Below are positions 28,291-36,422 of a stretch of 64,000 bases of DNA, one piece after another. The notes below the pieces were generated by a model. The model was not told the origin of the DNA, did not search any database, and saw only the letters and a list, made by a program, of their open reading frames with translations. The DNA comes from Thiospirochaeta perfilievii (GTDB lineage: Bacteria; Spirochaetota; Spirochaetia; DSM-2461): positions 2,914,001-2,978,000 of the forward strand of contig NZ_CP035807.1 of the NCBI RefSeq assembly GCF_008329945.1, read 5' to 3'. The position numbers were made by a program, and so were the translations under genes. Each line of letters starts with the position of its first letter. Within the stretch, counting starts at the first letter, position 1.

Positions 28291-29229
28291 ATGAGAAAAT
28301 TTATTATAGATACTGATACTGGAAGTGATGATGCAATTGCACTAATTATGGCATTAAAAAGTAAAGAAATAAATATAGAAGCAATTACTACAGTATGCGG
28401 AAATATTACATTAGAGCAAGCAACATTAAATGCTTTAATGACAATAGAAGTAACAGATACTGTCAAACCACCAGTATTTTCTGGTTCAAGTAAACCATTA
28501 AAACGGAAATTGGAAACAGCTGAAGGTGTTCATGGACAAGATGGTATGGGGGGCAAGGGATTAATACATCCAACCCTGAAAAAAACAGGTAGTAATGCAG
28601 TAGAGAAAATATTATCAATAGTAGAAGAAAACCCAGGAGAGATAGAGATAATTACAATTGGACCAGTAACTAATCTTGCTCAAGCTATATTAGAAGCACC
28701 AGAAACAATGAAAAAAGTTAAGCATATTTATTCTATGGCTACAGGTGGGTTTGGTCCTGGAAATGTCACTCCAGTTGCAGAATTTAATGTTTATGTCGAT
28801 GCAGAAGCATTTGATATAATGCTAAGATCTGATATTCCAATAACTATAGCTGGTTTTGATATCTGTATTGGGGATGCTGCATTTAATGAGGATGAAATAA
28901 ACTTCTTGCGTAGTTCAGAAAGTAGTCTAGCTCGATTTGCAATGGATATAAATAGCCAAAAGATTGAGTGGAATATAAAGACATATAACCGTTACGCTGT
29001 AAATTTACCTGACCCTGTTGCTATGGCGGTTGCTCTATGGGACGATATTGTTATCGAAAAGGTAGAAGCTCATTGTCACACTTGTATAAAAGAAGAAGCG
29101 GCATATGGGCAGGTAATTGTAGATACAGGAAAGTTTGGTAATAAAACAGAAGATTTTAATGCTGTTGTTATTAAATCAATAGATGCGGATTTGTATAAAA
29201 AACGTCTGATTAAATTATTAGTAGATTAA
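28291..29229 (+). CDS. Inosine-uridine type nucleoside hydrolase
   Basis: 312 aa, cleaves the N-glycosidic bond of ribonucleosides to base and ribose. The Ca-binding signature DTDTGSDDAIALIMAL is at residues 7-22, followed by VCGNITLEQATLNAL, SKPLKRK and GVHGQDGMGG near 75. AEFNVYVDAEAF near residue 163 is the C-terminal part of the active site. Length matches RihA/B/C. AAGGAG precedes the ATG. It is divergent from a Crp/Fnr regulator and shares a 76-base intergenic region with a palindrome, so nucleoside or carbon state probably controls it. Confidence 0.9.
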   Translation: MRKFIIDTDTGSDDAIALIMALKSKEINIEAITTVCGNITLEQATLNALMTIEVTDTVKPPVFSGSSKPLKRKLETAEGVHGQDGMGGKGLIHPTLKKTGSNAVEKILSIVEENPGEIEIITIGPVTNLAQAILEAPETMKKVKHIYSMATGGFGPGNVTPVAEFNVYVDAEAFDIMLRSDIPITIAGFDICIGDAAFNEDEINFLRSSESSLARFAMDINSQKIEWNIKTYNRYAVNLPDPVAMAVALWDDIVIEKVEAHCHTCIKEEAAYGQVIVDTGKFGNKTEDFNAVVIKSIDADLYKKRLIKLLVD

Positions 29230-29372
29230 TATATTTTTTTAATTTTATCATGAAAATAAATAGAGAACTGTCGGTAATGGTTATTGGTAAAGCTATATGA
29301 AAATGGAGTAAAAACTAAATATTAGGATTATTTAAATTTATGTATTATAGTTTAAGTAGAGAGGTACTTGAA

Positions 29373-29432
29373 ATGGATACTGAAAAGAAAATCTTTAAAT
29401 ACGATATGAACTCTCAAGAAGTATTATATTAG
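29373..29432 (+). CDS. Possible 19-codon small ORF
   Basis: In the 262-base gap between the nucleoside hydrolase and the PhoH gene, an ATG at 29373 is preceded by AGAGAGG (about 29358-29363) and gives 19 codons ending in TAG at 29430-29432. The peptide is charged (MDTEKKIFKYD at the start). It may be a genuine small gene, a remnant, or chance in AT-rich sequence. Nothing else in the gap is convincing. Confidence 0.2.
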   Translation: MDTEKKIFKYDMNSQEVLY

Positions 29433-29492
29433 GTAGCAAAGTATATTCAGCACCATTTTATTTGTCTATAAATCATATTAAAGGAGCTTGCC

Positions 29493-30833
29493 ATGGGTGA
29501 TATTGATAAAAATGGAAGAAATGCAAAAATTAACAAAGATACTAAAACGTTCGTTATTGATACCAACGTTTTAATTCATCGTCCTGATGCCATATTTTCT
29601 TTTAAAAATAGTAAGGTTGTTATTCCTATTGAGGTATTTGAGGAGTTAGACAAACTTAAATCAGAGCACCACTCTGGTAGGGGTAAAAGTGCAAGAACAG
29701 CAGTTAGATTAATAGATGGAATTATTAGTAAAAGGGATGTTTCTAAGGGTGTAAAAATGCCTAGTGGAGGACTTCTAGTAATCCCCATTCTAGAGGATTT
29801 TAAGGAGTTTCACGGTCTTGTAAAGGGCAAAAAGGATAATCATATACTTTTAACAGCCCTTGCATTAAAACAACAGGGGGATTTAGTATTTTTTGTCTCA
29901 AAGGATATAAATGCTAGAATTAAAGCTGAAGCCCTTGGCATTAGAGCTGTTGATTATGAGAAACATAAGGTTAGTACAAACGACCAGTATAAGGGGTATG
30001 TTGAACTTGAGGTTTCCGAGGATAAGTGTAAAGAGTTAGAGGAGATGAAGTCTGTAGAACTTGAGGGTAACTTCTATGACAATCAATACTGTTTTTTAAC
30101 AAACTCATCATCATCTACTATATATATAGGTCGATACGACAAGGAAGCTGAGTGTTTTAGGCATATACCATCTAATTTAGAACCTGTAACAGGTATAAGC
30201 GCTTTAAATACCGAGCAGAGGATAGCTTTTGATGCACTTCTTAACCCAAATATCAATCTTGTAACCCTAGTAGGGGCAGCTGGAACAGGAAAGACTCTTT
30301 TGGCCATAGCTTCTGGATTGCATATGGTTACCTTTGAAAAACAGTACTCCAGGGTTTTAGTTAGCAGGCCTATTGTTCCGATGGGTAATGATATTGGTTT
30401 TTTACCAGGGGAGAAGTCCCAAAAAATGTCCCCTTGGATGCAACCTATTTTTGATAATCTGGAGTTTATTATCGAGAGGTCTAATAAACAGAATGTTAAG
30501 AGTGTGGATCAGCTAATTAATAATAAGATATTGGAGATTGAGGCTTTAACCTATATTAGAGGTAGAAGTTTGCCAAAGCAGTATATAGTTGTTGATGAGG
30601 CACAAAATTTAACAACCCATGAAATTAAAACTATTGTTAGTAGAGCAGGTGAGGATACAAAGGTTATATTAACTGGAGACCCATACCAGATAGATAACCC
30701 ATACTTAGATTCGGAATCAAACGGATTAATAACCCTGGTTGAGGCTTTTAAAGAGGAGAAAATATCTGCCCATGTAACATTAACAAAAACAGAGAGAAGT
30801 TCCTTAGCTGAGTTAGCTACACAACTTCTTTAA
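29493..30833 (+). CDS. PIN-domain PhoH-family ATPase
   Basis: 446 aa. N-terminal PIN nuclease-like domain: FVIDTNVLIHRPDAIF (residues 10-25), then EVFEELDKLK, SARTAVRLID and a C-terminal acidic cluster near 110-130 (KGKKDNHILLTAL). The C-terminal PhoH ATPase domain (about 240-446) has Walker A GAAGTGKTLLA near 270 and a Walker B VVDEAQNLT near 370, followed by GDPYQID. The PIN-PhoH fusion (YlaK type) is linked to RNA processing or unwinding in other bacteria. AAAGGAG Shine-Dalgarno. Converges with the gene ending at 30842. Confidence 0.88.
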   Translation: MGDIDKNGRNAKINKDTKTFVIDTNVLIHRPDAIFSFKNSKVVIPIEVFEELDKLKSEHHSGRGKSARTAVRLIDGIISKRDVSKGVKMPSGGLLVIPILEDFKEFHGLVKGKKDNHILLTALALKQQGDLVFFVSKDINARIKAEALGIRAVDYEKHKVSTNDQYKGYVELEVSEDKCKELEEMKSVELEGNFYDNQYCFLTNSSSSTIYIGRYDKEAECFRHIPSNLEPVTGISALNTEQRIAFDALLNPNINLVTLVGAAGTGKTLLAIASGLHMVTFEKQYSRVLVSRPIVPMGNDIGFLPGEKSQKMSPWMQPIFDNLEFIIERSNKQNVKSVDQLINNKILEIEALTYIRGRSLPKQYIVVDEAQNLTTHEIKTIVSRAGEDTKVILTGDPYQIDNPYLDSESNGLITLVEAFKEEKISAHVTLTKTERSSLAELATQLL

Positions 30834-30841
30834 TATACTAA

Positions 30842-31198
30842 TTATTCCAGGGTCTCTTTTAAATCTGATAATAGAGTATCAGCATCAAAGGGGCCCATAT
30901 ATTTTATCTTCTTATTTACAGTTAATATAGGAAATGAAAAACTCATGTTTATTAGGGTTTTTACATCCTGATACTCTGATAGATCTTCCTTATATATATC
31001 TTTAAACTCTACACTTACCTTATGTTGTAGGGAGGCTTTAATTACAGAATCTTGAAGCTGTTTTGTTAGTTCTCTACATGTTATCTGGGGTATGTTAACA
31101 GTGCACTTGTGATCTCCATTATCATCACACCCGCTACACGATGAACAACTACTTGTAATTGGGGACTCTTCTTCACCAAATAATATAATTTCATTCAT
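30842..31198 (-). CDS. Small thioredoxin-fold-like protein with Cys cluster
   Basis: About 118 aa from the ATG at 31198; a GTG at 31213 would add 5 residues. Neither start has a well-spaced Shine-Dalgarno. The N-terminal part has four closely spaced cysteines (SSCSSCSGCDDN near residues 16-27, with another Cys shortly after) and an ITCREL motif. The C-terminal half, FPILTVNKKIKYMG then LLSDLKETLE, resembles the cis-Pro and last helix of thioredoxin-like proteins. Possible redox or metal role; no confident name. Confidence 0.5.
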   Translation of the reverse strand: MNEIILFGEEESPITSSCSSCSGCDDNGDHKCTVNIPQITCRELTKQLQDSVIKASLQHKVSVEFKDIYKEDLSEYQDVKTLINMSFSFPILTVNKKIKYMGPFDADTLLSDLKETLE

Positions 31199-31257
31199 TC
31201 CTCTATTTTGCACATTTAGAAATATAATGTAAATATTAATTAAAGTTTATTATTGTT

Positions 31258-31286
31258 TTGCATTCCTCTAATATGGTTATTATAAT
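31258..31286 (+). promoter_or_regulatory. Promoter of the zinc-ribbon gene, leaderless type
   Basis: TTGCAT at 31258-31263 and TATAAT at 31281-31286 are spaced by 17 bases. The ATG is 6 bases after the -10, where transcription itself should begin, and there is no Shine-Dalgarno. Confidence 0.6.
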
Positions 31287-31292
31287 AAAGAT

Positions 31293-31514
31293 ATGAGAGA
31301 TATAGAAAAGTGTGTAATTTGCAATAACGAGATCACAAATACTATGGTATTATGTCCAAACTGTGGGAACGTTATAAACAGAGCAGATTACAGTGAAAAT
31401 AGGGTAAAGTATAATTACACCCTAGATAAAAATATAGAATCCCTAGAAAAAATTGATATGGCATTATGCCATTTAGAAGAGGAGTTAGATGCCTTTTTGT
31501 GTAAAAAAAGATAG
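31293..31514 (+). CDS. Small zinc-ribbon protein
   Basis: 73 aa with a four-cysteine zinc ribbon, CVICNNE at residues 7-13 and CPNCGNV at 21-27, followed by a charged helical region ending in LCHLEEELDAFLCKKR. Promoter-like TTGCAT at 31258-31263 and TATAAT at 31281-31286 (17-base spacer) put the expected transcription start at or next to the ATG, so the message may be leaderless. It precedes fliS by 134 bases. Function unknown; a nucleic-acid or protein-binding adaptor is possible. Confidence 0.6.
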   Translation: MRDIEKCVICNNEITNTMVLCPNCGNVINRADYSENRVKYNYTLDKNIESLEKIDMALCHLEEELDAFLCKKR

Positions 31515-31593
31515 ACAATCTTCAAATATCTAACACAAAAAACTTTCAAACTATTAAGTTTAATGATAGTGTATCTTTTATTACATGATAAGT

Positions 31594-31621
31594 TAAAGAG
31601 ATAGAGCCAGTTTGTCGATAA
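31594..31621 (+). promoter_or_regulatory. Sigma28-like promoter of fliS
   Basis: TAAAGAGA at 31594-31601 and GTCGATAA at 31614-31621 match the flagellar TAAAGTTT / GCCGATAA consensus well at the first five and last six bases, with a spacing one base over the usual 11. Its position 27 bases before fliS, a late flagellar gene, fits FliA control. Confidence 0.5.
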
Positions 31622-31648
31622 TGACTATAATAACTTTAAGGAGGTCCT

Positions 31649-32068
31649 ATGAGGCGAGGGGCATTAAACTCATATAAAGAGACTAAGGTAACTACTGCAA
31701 CACAGAGTAAGTTAATTATAATGTTATATGATGAGGTTATAAAACAGATTACTATTGGTGTTGAAGCAGTAAAAACCAAAAAAGCAAAGGATGTTTCACA
31801 CAACGCTTTTGTAAAATCCCAGGATTGTATATCGGAGCTTATGGTCTCCCTGGATCTTGAGAAGGGTGGTGATATAGCCCAAAACTTATTTAGCCTGTAT
31901 AACTATTTTAATAGGGAGTTATTGGAAGCTAATACTAGTGGGAAAATAGAAAAAGCACTTGATGTACAGAGTATGATGAAAGAGTTAAGATCGTCTTGGG
32001 TCTCTATCTCTGGTACCACTGAACATGAAACAACTCCGGATAGAGTAGGAATAAATATCGCTGGATAG
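31649..32068 (+). CDS. fliS: Flagellar secretion chaperone FliS
   Basis: 139-aa helical protein of the FliS family, the cytosolic chaperone for flagellin export. Diagnostic runs are NSYKETKVTTATQSKLIIMLYDEVI (start residue about 7) and a C-terminal amphipathic region with LRSSWVSI. AAGGAGGTCCT precedes the ATG. Upstream is a sigma28-like promoter. It overlaps the start-less reading frame that follows, which lies in the +1 frame. No flagellin or FliD gene is in this window. Confidence 0.9.
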   Translation: MRRGALNSYKETKVTTATQSKLIIMLYDEVIKQITIGVEAVKTKKAKDVSHNAFVKSQDCISELMVSLDLEKGGDIAQNLFSLYNYFNRELLEANTSGKIEKALDVQSMMKELRSSWVSISGTTEHETTPDRVGINIAG

Positions 32069-32441
32069 ATTAGAAGTTTTAGAAGAGAGGGTTTTTAAAT
32101 CCATAGAGGAGTATAAAACCCTAATTATTTCCCTTAAAAAATCATTTAAAACAAAAAACACAGATCAGATAACCTTTTTACAGCTAAAAGAGAAGGAACT
32201 ATTAAAAACCCTAACTAGACGGGTAAAACTCTATAACAGCTATATTAAGGATCAGAAACTACCTCCTGGGGATATAAATAATCGATTAATTGAATTAAAC
32301 TCATATATAAAAAATATTAGAGACGAGCTAATATTAGATAAAGAGATATTAAAAACAGAAATTTCCAGGGTTAATAAAGTTGTAAGACCCCTTGGGAAAG
32401 GACGTGACTATACCGCAGGGAGGATAGATATAACTACATGA
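32061..32441 (+). CDS. Hypothetical helical protein lacking a canonical start codon (FlgN/FliT-like?)
   Basis: The frame is open from 32055 (a TAA lies at 32052-32054) to TGA at 32439-32441 and contains no ATG, GTG or TTG at all. I list it from CTG at 32061, 10 bases after an AGGA; an ATA at 32055 is another option. The 126-residue peptide is Met-free, Leu/Glu/Lys-rich and strongly helical (LDRLEVLEERVFKSIEEY at the start), ending in GKGRDYTAGRIDITT. Its stop forms an ATGA overlap with polA, as real coupled genes do here. A flagellar chaperone of FlgN/FliT type is a guess from fliS context. A frameshift fusion to FliS is also possible. Confidence 0.5.
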   Translation: MDRLEVLEERVFKSIEEYKTLIISLKKSFKTKNTDQITFLQLKEKELLKTLTRRVKLYNSYIKDQKLPPGDINNRLIELNSYIKNIRDELILDKEILKTEISRVNKVVRPLGKGRDYTAGRIDITT

Positions 32442-35119
32442 GCAACAAGGAACCTTTATATATATTAGATGGATACGCTATTATCTTTAGATCATATTAT
32501 GCATTTATAAATAGACCATTAAAAAATAGCCAGGGTAACAATATAAGTGCTATTTTTGGATTTTATAGAACACTTTTTAATTTTTTTAAGACCTATAAAC
32601 CAAAGAATTTTATTGTAGCCCTAGATAGTAAGGGCCCAACCTTTAGAAGTGATATATTCCCGGAGTATAAGGCAAATAGATCCCCTGCTCCAGAGGACTT
32701 AATAGCCCAATTTCCTATAATAATAAACATATTAGAGGAGCTTAATATCCCCTCTGTAGGGTTAGTTGGTTATGAGGCCGATGATATTATAGGAACCCTT
32801 GCATCCCGGTGCGAAAAAGAGTCTAGGCAGTGTTTTATTATTTCTGGGGATAAGGACTTAATGCAGTTAATATCGGACAATGTAACCCAGTTAATTCCTG
32901 ATGGTAAAGGAAGTTATACCGTATTTGATAGTAAAAAAGTATTTGAAACAAAGGGAGTACACCCAAATCAAATAATTGACTACCTATCTCTTATGGGGGA
33001 TTCTGCAGATAATATTCCCGGGGTTAAGGGTATAGGAGAGAAGACCGCAGGTAAACTTTTAGACCAATTTAAAACTCTTGAGAACCTGTATGCTAATATT
33101 GAAAATGTTAAAGCTAAGGGGCAAAGAGAGAAGTTAATAAATGGAAAAGAGAGTGCTTTTTTAAGTAAAAAACTTGTTGTATTAGACTTAAATACCCCAA
33201 TTGACATTGAACCTAAAGACTGTATTCTCCCTGAAATTGATGGGAAGCTAAGCCAGGAGCTATTCGCTGCCCAGGGAATTAATGCCGTATCCCCAGGTGG
33301 AACTTCTTCTAATGAGAAACCTAAAGAAGAGGGTAAAAAGGGTAGTTATAAGGTAATTCTGGATAAAGATGAGTTAGATTTAGTTATTAATAAAGCTATT
33401 GAGAGTAAAATTGTAGCATTTGATTGTGAGACTGACTCTTTAGATGCTATAAGTGCAAACCCTGTAGGGTTTTCAATATCATTTGTTAAAGAAGAGGCCT
33501 ACTATATTCCTTTAAAAGCAAAGGGGTGTGAACCACTTGAAGAGGAAGTAGTTAAAGATGCCCTTAAAAAACTGTTTAATAGTGCCCAGATTGTAGGGCA
33601 AAATATAAAGTATGACTATAAGGTTTTAGCTAAATGGGGTCTTAATATAAAGAATATTATTTTTGATACAATGGTCGCAGCCTGGATATTAGACTCATCT
33701 ATTACAAGCTACTCAATGGATAGTTTAGCAAAGAGTAGACTTAATTATACCACAGTAGCATTTAAGGATATTGTTCCAAAAAATGGTGTTTTTAGTGATG
33801 TCCATATAGATTTAGCTACAGAGTATGCAGCAGAGGATGCTGATATAACATATAGATTATACCTTGATATGGTAGATGATCTAGATAGGGATGCAACACT
33901 TAAAAAATTACTTTATAACATTGAAATACCTCTAATTAATATTTTAGCGAATATGGAGATTGAGGGGGTTTTATTAGATGGGGAGAACCTTAATAACTTC
34001 TCAAAAGAGTTAGAGAATAGTATTAAAGAGTGCGAAAAAGAGATTTTTAACATATGTGGAAAAGAGTTTAATATAAGCTCTACTAAGCAGTTACAGGAAG
34101 TTCTGTTTGAAGATAGGGGACTTACTCCTATTAAAAAAACAAAGACCGGTTACTCTACAGATACAGCGGTTTTAGAGCAGTTGGCTAAAGAGGATGTTGT
34201 TCCAGAAAAAATTATAGAGTACCGTGGTTTATCTAAACTTAAATCAACTTATGCTGATGCCCTACCTAAACTAATAAATAACAGAACAGGAAGGGTTCAT
34301 ACCCACTTTTTACAAACAGGAACAGCTACTGGTCGATTAAGTAGTAAGGATCCTAACCTACAAAATATTCCGGTAAAGGATGATAGGGGAAGACGTATAA
34401 GGTCAGCCTTTGTTCCAACGCCAGGTAAAGTATTTTTGTCCGCCGACTATTCACAAATTGAGCTTGTTGTTCTTGCCCACCTTTCTAAAGACCCGGGGTT
34501 AGTTAGTGCCTATAATAATGGAAGGGATATTCACACCCAGACTGCGGCAATTATTAACCAGGTAGAATTAGAAGATGTAACACCTGGAATGAGAAGAGTC
34601 GCTAAAACTATTAACTTTGGTGTAATGTATGGAATGAGTGCTTTTAGGTTATCTAACGAGTTAGAGATTCCAAGAAAGGCAGCAGCAGATTTTATTAATA
34701 GATATTTTACAGAGTTTGCGGGTATTAAAACCTTTATGGATGAGACCCTTCTAGAGGCGGAAGAGCACGGTTATGTATCAACAATTTTAGGTAGAAAAAG
34801 GGTTTTACCTGGTATAACAAGTAGTAATAAAATGGTTAAGGCTGGTGCCCAAAGAGCAGCTGTAAACAGTGTTGTTCAAGGTTCCGCAGCCGATATTATG
34901 AAGCTTGCTATGTTAGAAATAAACAAGAGAATAAAAGAGGAGTGTCCAAACTCTAAAATGGTTCTACAGGTACACGATGAGTTTATCTTTGAGGCGAACT
35001 TAGATGAGGTGGAAATATTAAGATCCCTTGTTAAAGAGTCTATGGAGGGGGCGTATAAGCTAATTGTGCCCCTTACATCCTCAATTGAGACTGGTAATAA
35101 TTGGGGGGATATTCATTAA
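32438..35119 (+). CDS. polA: DNA polymerase I
   Basis: 893 aa, replication and repair polymerase. The N-terminal 5'-3' exonuclease (about 1-290) has LDGYAIIFRSYYAF and SGDKDLMQL; the 3'-5' exonuclease (about 305-490) keeps FDCETDS, NIKYDYKVL and YAAEDADITYRLY, so proofreading looks intact. The polymerase domain has TGRLSSKDPNLQNIP, motif A ADYSQIEL, motif B RRVAKTINFGVMYG and motif C QVHDEFIF. Motif A reads ELVVLAHLS where most family members have Arg after IEL. The start overlaps the preceding frame as ATGA, and the stop overlaps coaE. Confidence 0.96.
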   Translation: MSNKEPLYILDGYAIIFRSYYAFINRPLKNSQGNNISAIFGFYRTLFNFFKTYKPKNFIVALDSKGPTFRSDIFPEYKANRSPAPEDLIAQFPIIINILEELNIPSVGLVGYEADDIIGTLASRCEKESRQCFIISGDKDLMQLISDNVTQLIPDGKGSYTVFDSKKVFETKGVHPNQIIDYLSLMGDSADNIPGVKGIGEKTAGKLLDQFKTLENLYANIENVKAKGQREKLINGKESAFLSKKLVVLDLNTPIDIEPKDCILPEIDGKLSQELFAAQGINAVSPGGTSSNEKPKEEGKKGSYKVILDKDELDLVINKAIESKIVAFDCETDSLDAISANPVGFSISFVKEEAYYIPLKAKGCEPLEEEVVKDALKKLFNSAQIVGQNIKYDYKVLAKWGLNIKNIIFDTMVAAWILDSSITSYSMDSLAKSRLNYTTVAFKDIVPKNGVFSDVHIDLATEYAAEDADITYRLYLDMVDDLDRDATLKKLLYNIEIPLINILANMEIEGVLLDGENLNNFSKELENSIKECEKEIFNICGKEFNISSTKQLQEVLFEDRGLTPIKKTKTGYSTDTAVLEQLAKEDVVPEKIIEYRGLSKLKSTYADALPKLINNRTGRVHTHFLQTGTATGRLSSKDPNLQNIPVKDDRGRRIRSAFVPTPGKVFLSADYSQIELVVLAHLSKDPGLVSAYNNGRDIHTQTAAIINQVELEDVTPGMRRVAKTINFGVMYGMSAFRLSNELEIPRKAAADFINRYFTEFAGIKTFMDETLLEAEEHGYVSTILGRKRVLPGITSSNKMVKAGAQRAAVNSVVQGSAADIMKLAMLEINKRIKEECPNSKMVLQVHDEFIFEANLDEVEILRSLVKESMEGAYKLIVPLTSSIETGNNWGDIH

Positions 35120-35685
35120 TGGTTATTGCCCTATCTGGAAAGTGTTGCTCAGGAAAAAACTACATAAGTTCTATTTTTGAGAGTAGGGGATTTAAAATAA
35201 TAGATGTGGATATTCTTGCAGGAGAGATCTTCTCTAAATTAGATAACCAGATTCTTAAAATTTTTGGAAACACTGTTTTAGTTAATGGAAGAGTAGATAA
35301 AAAGAGAGTAGGTGATCTTCTTTTTAAGGATAAGGAAAAAAGAGAGGAACTAGAGGGGATTATTCACCCCTTAGTTTATGATAGAATAATTGAGATAATA
35401 GGTGATAAAGGGGACTATATAATAAATATTCCCCTGTTAAAACCAAGTATTTTAGTGGATTATTTAGATTATATAGTATGGATTAAATCTCCACTTTTAT
35501 TAAGATTATATAGGGCAAAACATAGGGACAACTACACTTTTATTACATTAGTTAGAAGAATATGGGCTCAAAAAAAACTTAGTGTTAAATATTTTATAAC
35601 TACGGTCGATATTTATTATATATATAATAGTTGGTTTACTAAGGGACTAGATAAACAGGTTAGTTCAATTTTAAACAAGCTTTAA
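35119..35685 (+). CDS. coaE: Dephospho-CoA kinase
   Basis: About 188 aa, last step of CoA synthesis. P-loop at residues 5-13 reads SGKCCSGKN, a match to GxxxxGK with two unusual cysteines. VDILAGEIF near residue 34 and GIIHPLVYDRI near 84 fit CoaE. The family is normally about 200 aa. I use the ATG at 35119, whose first base is the last base of the polA stop; an in-frame TTG at 35101 lies inside polA. Weak family conservation at the C-terminus, but the overall call is sound. Confidence 0.8.
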   Translation: MVIALSGKCCSGKNYISSIFESRGFKIIDVDILAGEIFSKLDNQILKIFGNTVLVNGRVDKKRVGDLLFKDKEKREELEGIIHPLVYDRIIEIIGDKGDYIINIPLLKPSILVDYLDYIVWIKSPLLLRLYRAKHRDNYTFITLVRRIWAQKKLSVKYFITTVDIYYIYNSWFTKGLDKQVSSILNKL

Positions 35686-35695
35686 AGAGGTTAGA

Positions 35696-36406
35696 ATGGC
35701 AGATAATGTTAAAAAAGATATAAATGATACTAAAATTTCCACAGATACGCTCTTTGTACTACTACTTGTAATTTGCGGGATAGCTGTAATTATCTTAGCC
35801 GCCTACCTACTGTACAAACCCCACCAGGGAAGTAATGATGTTGTAATTAGGGATATAATTGTCTCCGGTGCAATTCCAAATGAGAGTGAAAGTGTTCAAA
35901 GTGTAGAGGACTCTTTAAAAAATAGTTATTTAGTGGAGCCTACATTAGATGAGGAAAAGAAAGAAGAGCCTAAATTAGAAGAGAGTATAGAAGATGAGAC
36001 TCTAATAACTAAAAAAGACCAAGACCTTCCGGTAATTAAGGATAAACCAATCTTCAAAAAATCAACTACAACCCCTGTATTAAAACAGACTGTAACTAAA
36101 ACTACAGTTGTTAAACCTAAAAAGGTTCAACAAAAATTAGTTACAATTAAGGCTTATTGGATACAGGTTGGCTCCTTCTCTTCCAGTGCCCAGGCTAATA
36201 AAAGTGTAGACCTTCTTAAATCCAAGGGACTATCTTCCAGGGTTGTATTAAAAAGTGTTAACGGAAAGAGTGTTTATAGAGTTAGAATAGGCGCCTACGA
36301 AAGTAAGGATGAAGCTGATAAATTTTTAAGTGAAGTTCAAAAAATTGATGGCTATTCTGGAAGTTATGTATCGGAATCTACAACACAAAAATATATAGAT
36401 ATATAA
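35696..36406 (+). CDS. SPOR-domain membrane protein
   Basis: 236 aa. A single membrane anchor lies at about residues 19-41, then a long acidic, lysine-rich linker (about 60-150), then a C-terminal SPOR domain (about 155-225) with YWIQVGSF, SKGLSSRVV and YRVRIGAYES. SPOR domains bind denuded peptidoglycan at the division site. Type II topology would place SPOR in the periplasm. AGAGGTTAGA precedes the ATG; it follows coaE by 10 bases. Probably a cell-division or envelope-organising protein. Confidence 0.85.
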   Translation: MADNVKKDINDTKISTDTLFVLLLVICGIAVIILAAYLLYKPHQGSNDVVIRDIIVSGAIPNESESVQSVEDSLKNSYLVEPTLDEEKKEEPKLEESIEDETLITKKDQDLPVIKDKPIFKKSTTTPVLKQTVTKTTVVKPKKVQQKLVTIKAYWIQVGSFSSSAQANKSVDLLKSKGLSSRVVLKSVNGKSVYRVRIGAYESKDEADKFLSEVQKIDGYSGSYVSESTTQKYIDI

Positions 36407-36422
36407 AAAATCAAACAAACTC

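Noticed and set aside
28215-28466. N-terminal extension of the Crp/Fnr gene to 28466
   Set aside because: It would overlap the nucleoside hydrolase start and is antisense to it; the ATG at 28214 has a good Shine-Dalgarno.
31530-31570. Terminator hairpin after the zinc-ribbon gene (AAACTT / AAGTTT)
   Set aside because: Only a 6-bp AT-rich stem with a 10-base loop and no T run after it.
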